A DNA stretch of 64,000 nt from NCBI GenBank assembly GCA_037576215.1, contig JBANDB010000009.1, forward strand, positions 2,356,001-2,420,000, read 5' to 3'. The stretch is from Armillaria gallica (taxonomy: Eukaryota; Basidiomycota; Agaricomycetes; Agaricales; Physalacriaceae). The translations under genes and the position numbers were made by a program. Below, one piece after another: positions 60,951-64,000 of this stretch. Position 1 is the first letter of the stretch. Every line of letters begins with the position of its first letter. The notes under the pieces were generated by a model. That model was not told the origin of the DNA, made no database searches, and was given only the letters and a program-made list of their open reading frames with translations.

Positions 60951-61558
60951 ACCATCTGGACCGGGAGGCAGTTATATGCGTCAGGTAGAGTATATGCGTA
61001 TTATGTCGGCGAGCATGTTTACTCAGGGGATAGCCGGCTTCCGACTCGGCATGTCATGCTGACGTCACCTCCATTATTGCTGCGGCATCTTTTGCTTTTT
61101 GCTCCAGAAGACATTTCTAAGCTTTTCGGGCTTTGACCGGTGCCAGATGCTCTACGTACATCGGCCTACGTGCGTCAAGCCAAGTAGCCGAGTAGAGACC
61201 ACACACCTGGACGTACATCTGGAACTATACAGTAATTCCACAATCCCGATTGGCTAAGATTCCGTGCCGAAATTCGGCGGCCCGTACTTTTGCGTCGGGG
61301 AATCGGGAATCGGGACGCAATTAGCCGGCGTAGTTGCTACGCAATTCGTCGTACATACTTACGCAGGACGCGTGTCATCAGCCGTGTTACTATAATCTTA
61401 GTACCCGGGGGCCATGTTCAGACTGATGTGCAATCAATGTCGCGTATGGATCTCGTCATTCAGGGTGCTTCTGTTCGTTATCGCCTTTTTAGTAAAGACC
61501 ATACGTTACACCCGTGAATACTTCGTAATAAAATACCCTTAAATCACATAATCGATAT
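60951..61558. other. Intergenic region, membrane-helix protein to SLC35F gene
   Basis: Probably includes the unresolved 5' exon or promoter of the protein to its left and the 3' flank of the SLC35F gene. No other feature supported. Confidence 0.35.
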
Positions 61559-62823
61559 CTATACCGTCGTTGTCTCTTCCTCTCCTTCACGTTCCTGCCT
61601 CTTCTTGACGTATGCTGGTGCCTGAGGGTCCAGTTCGGCCTGATCCTCCGCTGTGATGCAATATCAGTAACGTCCTCCAAAAGGTGAATGTTCAATGTAC
61701 TCACGAGCTGAATGCCAGAAATATGTAATCAGTCCCAGAAGGACAACAGCAAATGCAACAAAGTATAGCCAATACGGATGGTAGTGGTAAAGGCCCAACC
61801 CGAAAAGCAGACCCCAAAAGTCGCTCGAGAGCAGCGATAGGTTGTAATATGCCGACGAGGCCATGCGATAAAGGACAGGCGCGAGCGAGTAGAGGATAAA
61901 CATTGCAGAGGTATATGCAATGATCAATCCAATGACAGCCCCGTTCCATGACGCGGTATGCATATCCGCATGCTCAAGCCCGGCGGCTTGGATGGAACAG
62001 ATGATGAATCCAAACATTCCAAGCTGACCTACGACCTCATATAATGGTCTCTTGCGAACGAGGAACTCTTCAGTAGCGTTGGTAAACCCATACAATGTCG
62101 CGCCTGCAATCATAAATGCATCCCCCTTCCCGCGAGCACTGGCTTCCCAATCCTTCTGGGTGATCTCGTCCGAGGCTACCAGCAGGCCTAGACCACCAAT
62201 GCAAATGAGGACGCCAAGAATTTGGGTCCAGTGGTAGCGGGTGCGCATGTATACCCAAGAAAAGAAGATGCATACGGGAATGGCCCAGGCGTCGAGGAGC
62301 ATGCACGAGAGAAGGTCGGTGTACTGGTAGGCCTTAACCACCATAAAGTTTCCTTCAACGTCACAAGCAGCCAGAATCATATCTAAGATATCTTCAGATA
62401 GAAAAGTACGCGCAGAGAAGATGACTTACACTTCCAGCCGTCGCGAAATACCATCTCCGCCCATCCCTTGATTCCATACTTGTACATCGTATACGGAGTG
62501 TACACCATGAACAATGAGAAATACAGAAAAACGCTCTGAGTCGTGGGTAGAGCCCAGTTGCGATTATTCTGCAGTTCCGTTGTGGTAACATTCGTACAGG
62601 TGATACAGAGCGAAACGATTTGCCCTGCCAATAAAGACAGAGCAAATCGTCTTGTCCAGACTGCCTTGTTTCGTGCAGCAAATGAGCGCAGGAAAGCAGA
62701 AGGAGAGGAATACGATATTGGGGGCCTGGATGGCTGAAGTTCGTTCACGCTGCTGAGCTCTGGGAGTTGGGGGGAGTCGGAGAAGGCATCTTTTTTATCG
62801 ATGTCAGCGACGGGAGAAGCCAT
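61559..62823 (-). CDS. SLC35F (DUF914) family membrane transporter
   Basis: Drug/metabolite-transporter superfamily protein of the solute carrier 35F type; the substrate is unknown, and related proteins sit in endomembranes or plasma membrane. Exons 62823-62430, 62382-61705 and 61650-61559 give exactly 387 residues. After a hydrophilic N-terminus (MASPVADIDKKDAFSDSPQL) come about ten hydrophobic helices, including RRFALSLLAGQIVSLCITCT, YMILAACDVEGNFMVVKAYQ (joined across an intron), YTDLLSCMLLDAWAIPVCIF, ILGVLICIGGLGLLVASDE, ATLYGFTNATEEFLVRKRPL and YHPYWLYFVAFAVVLLGLIT. The CDVEGNFMVVKAYQYT block and SNATEE-like motif are hallmarks of the family. The tail (AYVKKRQEREGEETTTV) is charged and cytosolic. 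Confidence 0.92.
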
Positions 62824-64000
62824 GCTCTCTCTTTAATAATTTACCACGTCCCACAAAGAGAGGGAAGTTGGGTGTGGTGGTGATGGGCGGACTCGAGGGC
62901 GGGTGCTAATTCGAGTTCAGGGGGCCATTTATCACTTTTTAATCGATCATATCGGAGTCTGAATTTCTAGGCCTGGTTCGGGAGCACTTTCATGCTGGAA
63001 CTTGTTCCATATGCTCTATAGCGTCGCGTTTGTAGCTTTGTGGGGTGCTAGGGCTAATAGGATCAAAGTCTCCGAAAGGCCGTGACAGCTATCAGTATGT
63101 TTTCGATTCTTCAATACATTTACCAGGAATAGACTCAACTCGGGCTATCACAACGTTATTTAGGAGCTAGGGCGCCATTGCAAGAGCTAGTATAAAATGC
63201 CTCAAGGCTGTTTGCTCTTTGGCGCTAGCCAGGGTTTTTCCCTATGTTTTGCTCTTACTGGTTAAACAAAGGTACAACCATATAAAATAGAATCGGGATG
63301 TGAACTTAGTCTTTCAACAGCGCGTTTAACAGCGCTAGCAAGGGGCAGGCACCAGCACAAATGTGACGGTAACCCATTAAATATCACTCCTTCACACGAA
63401 GTCTTGAATAAGATGACGGAAAGGCGCCTACTCACGTTTGACGCTCGTGTGGTCAATGCCGAGATTTGTCAAGGCTGCAAGCTGACCAGTGTTTTTTTAT
63501 TCCATCTTGACAACGGCTGGAAGGACGATTCCCCGGTTCTTGCCTCCTGCTGATCCTGAAGATACTGTGGGAAATCTACGACAGCCGATGTGCATCCTCC
63601 AGTCGCAAATCATGTCGGAGAACTCTGGCGACACAAGTGACGATGCTGAAGATCGACCCCATCCAGCAAGAAAAGTAAGTCTAATGGCGCTTCATCGTAG
63701 AATATCGAGTTCATTTAGTACTTCAAGTTCTTGGGGTGACAGTCTATCGTCCTTGTTAGCTGCTGCTGGATTAACGTGAAGAATAATTTGAGCTTGTAAA
63801 GTTATATACCGATGTCGAATATAATTGTAGAAGGGCACCTGCGAGACATTCGAGCTTCTCATGGCATCGACAGTCAGTCGCCGTTGGCGATCTAGGTGCG
63901 TGTTGCTTATTCCCGCGGGAATTTCGTAGTATATAAGCTGGTGGATTTCGTAGTTGATCCCTGTTTCGCGTTTGCCGCAGATGTAAACCATTTTTCCACT
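62824..64000. other. Gene-poor right end of the window
   Basis: No gene I can support. On the minus strand a frame of about 100 codons (63991-63692, ending NELDILR) is open towards the window edge, and could be the last exon of a gene lying to the right; it shows no recognisable domain. Small plus-strand frames near 63410-63780 are equally unsupported. Confidence 0.35.

Noticed and set aside
63692..63991. Minus-strand frame of about 100 codons open to the right edge
   Set aside because: No recognisable domain; without the sequence beyond the edge it cannot be separated from chance.

Overview
The window is nuclear DNA of a filamentous basidiomycete, most likely an agaricomycete (mushroom-forming) fungus. 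Genes are dense and lie on both strands. Almost every long gene is cut by many short GT-AG introns of about 45-65 bp, usually with a visible CTNAC/CTGAC-like branch site. There is a long F-box protein of agaricomycete type, and the house-keeping proteins are eukaryotic (DNA ligase IV, SF3b155, AP-1 gamma, symplekin, V-ATPase G, Nbp35). I see no operons, phage, insertion sequences or CRISPR arrays.

Layout. 1-2588: 3' part of DNA ligase IV (+). 3172-6024: forkhead transcription factor (+). 6388-7732: biotin-pathway KAPA synthase with a peroxisomal SKL end (+). 7906-11501: splicing factor SF3B1/Hsh155 (-). 12225-14502 and 15022-16420: a divergent pair, an allantoate/nicotinate-type MFS permease (-) and a 2-oxoglutarate/Fe(II) dioxygenase (+). 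17878-19164: F-box protein (+). 20687-21986: secreted thaumatin-like protein (+). 22315-25460: AP-1 gamma adaptin (-). 25687-29425: large protein with seven CCCH fingers, RRM-like domains and RING1-IBR (+). 29532-31964: M20 carboxypeptidase S-like (-). 32205-34920: half-size ABC transporter (-). 35226-35729: V-ATPase subunit G (-). 35824-39945: symplekin/Pta1 (+). 40393-42980: Slt2-class MAP kinase (+). 43089-44346: mitochondrial ribosomal protein mL44 (-). 44550-48376: F-BAR/DEP/RhoGAP (Rgd2-like, +). 50404-55063: LIM-RhoGAP (Lrg1-like, -). 56161-57302: Nbp35 (+). 58016-58510 and 60320-60950: two unrecognised proteins (-). 61559-62823: SLC35F-type transporter (-). The rest, notably 48.4-50.4 kb, 57.3-61.5 kb and 62.8-64 kb, is gene-poor.

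How the genes relate. Most neighbours are unrelated house-keeping genes arranged as divergent pairs with very short shared promoters (AP-1 gamma/CCCH-RBR, V-ATPase G/symplekin, mL44/Rgd2) or as tight convergent pairs. Three linked genes belong to Rho/cell-wall-integrity signalling: the Slt2-class MAPK, an Rgd2-like RhoGAP and an Lrg1-like RhoGAP, all within 15 kb. The permease/dioxygenase pair is the best candidate for a small metabolic module. The least ordinary protein is the CCCH-RRM-RING-IBR fusion, which appears to stop before RING2. Coordinates are from translation start to stop, introns included; exon joins are inferred from splice consensus and reading-frame continuity, not from transcripts.
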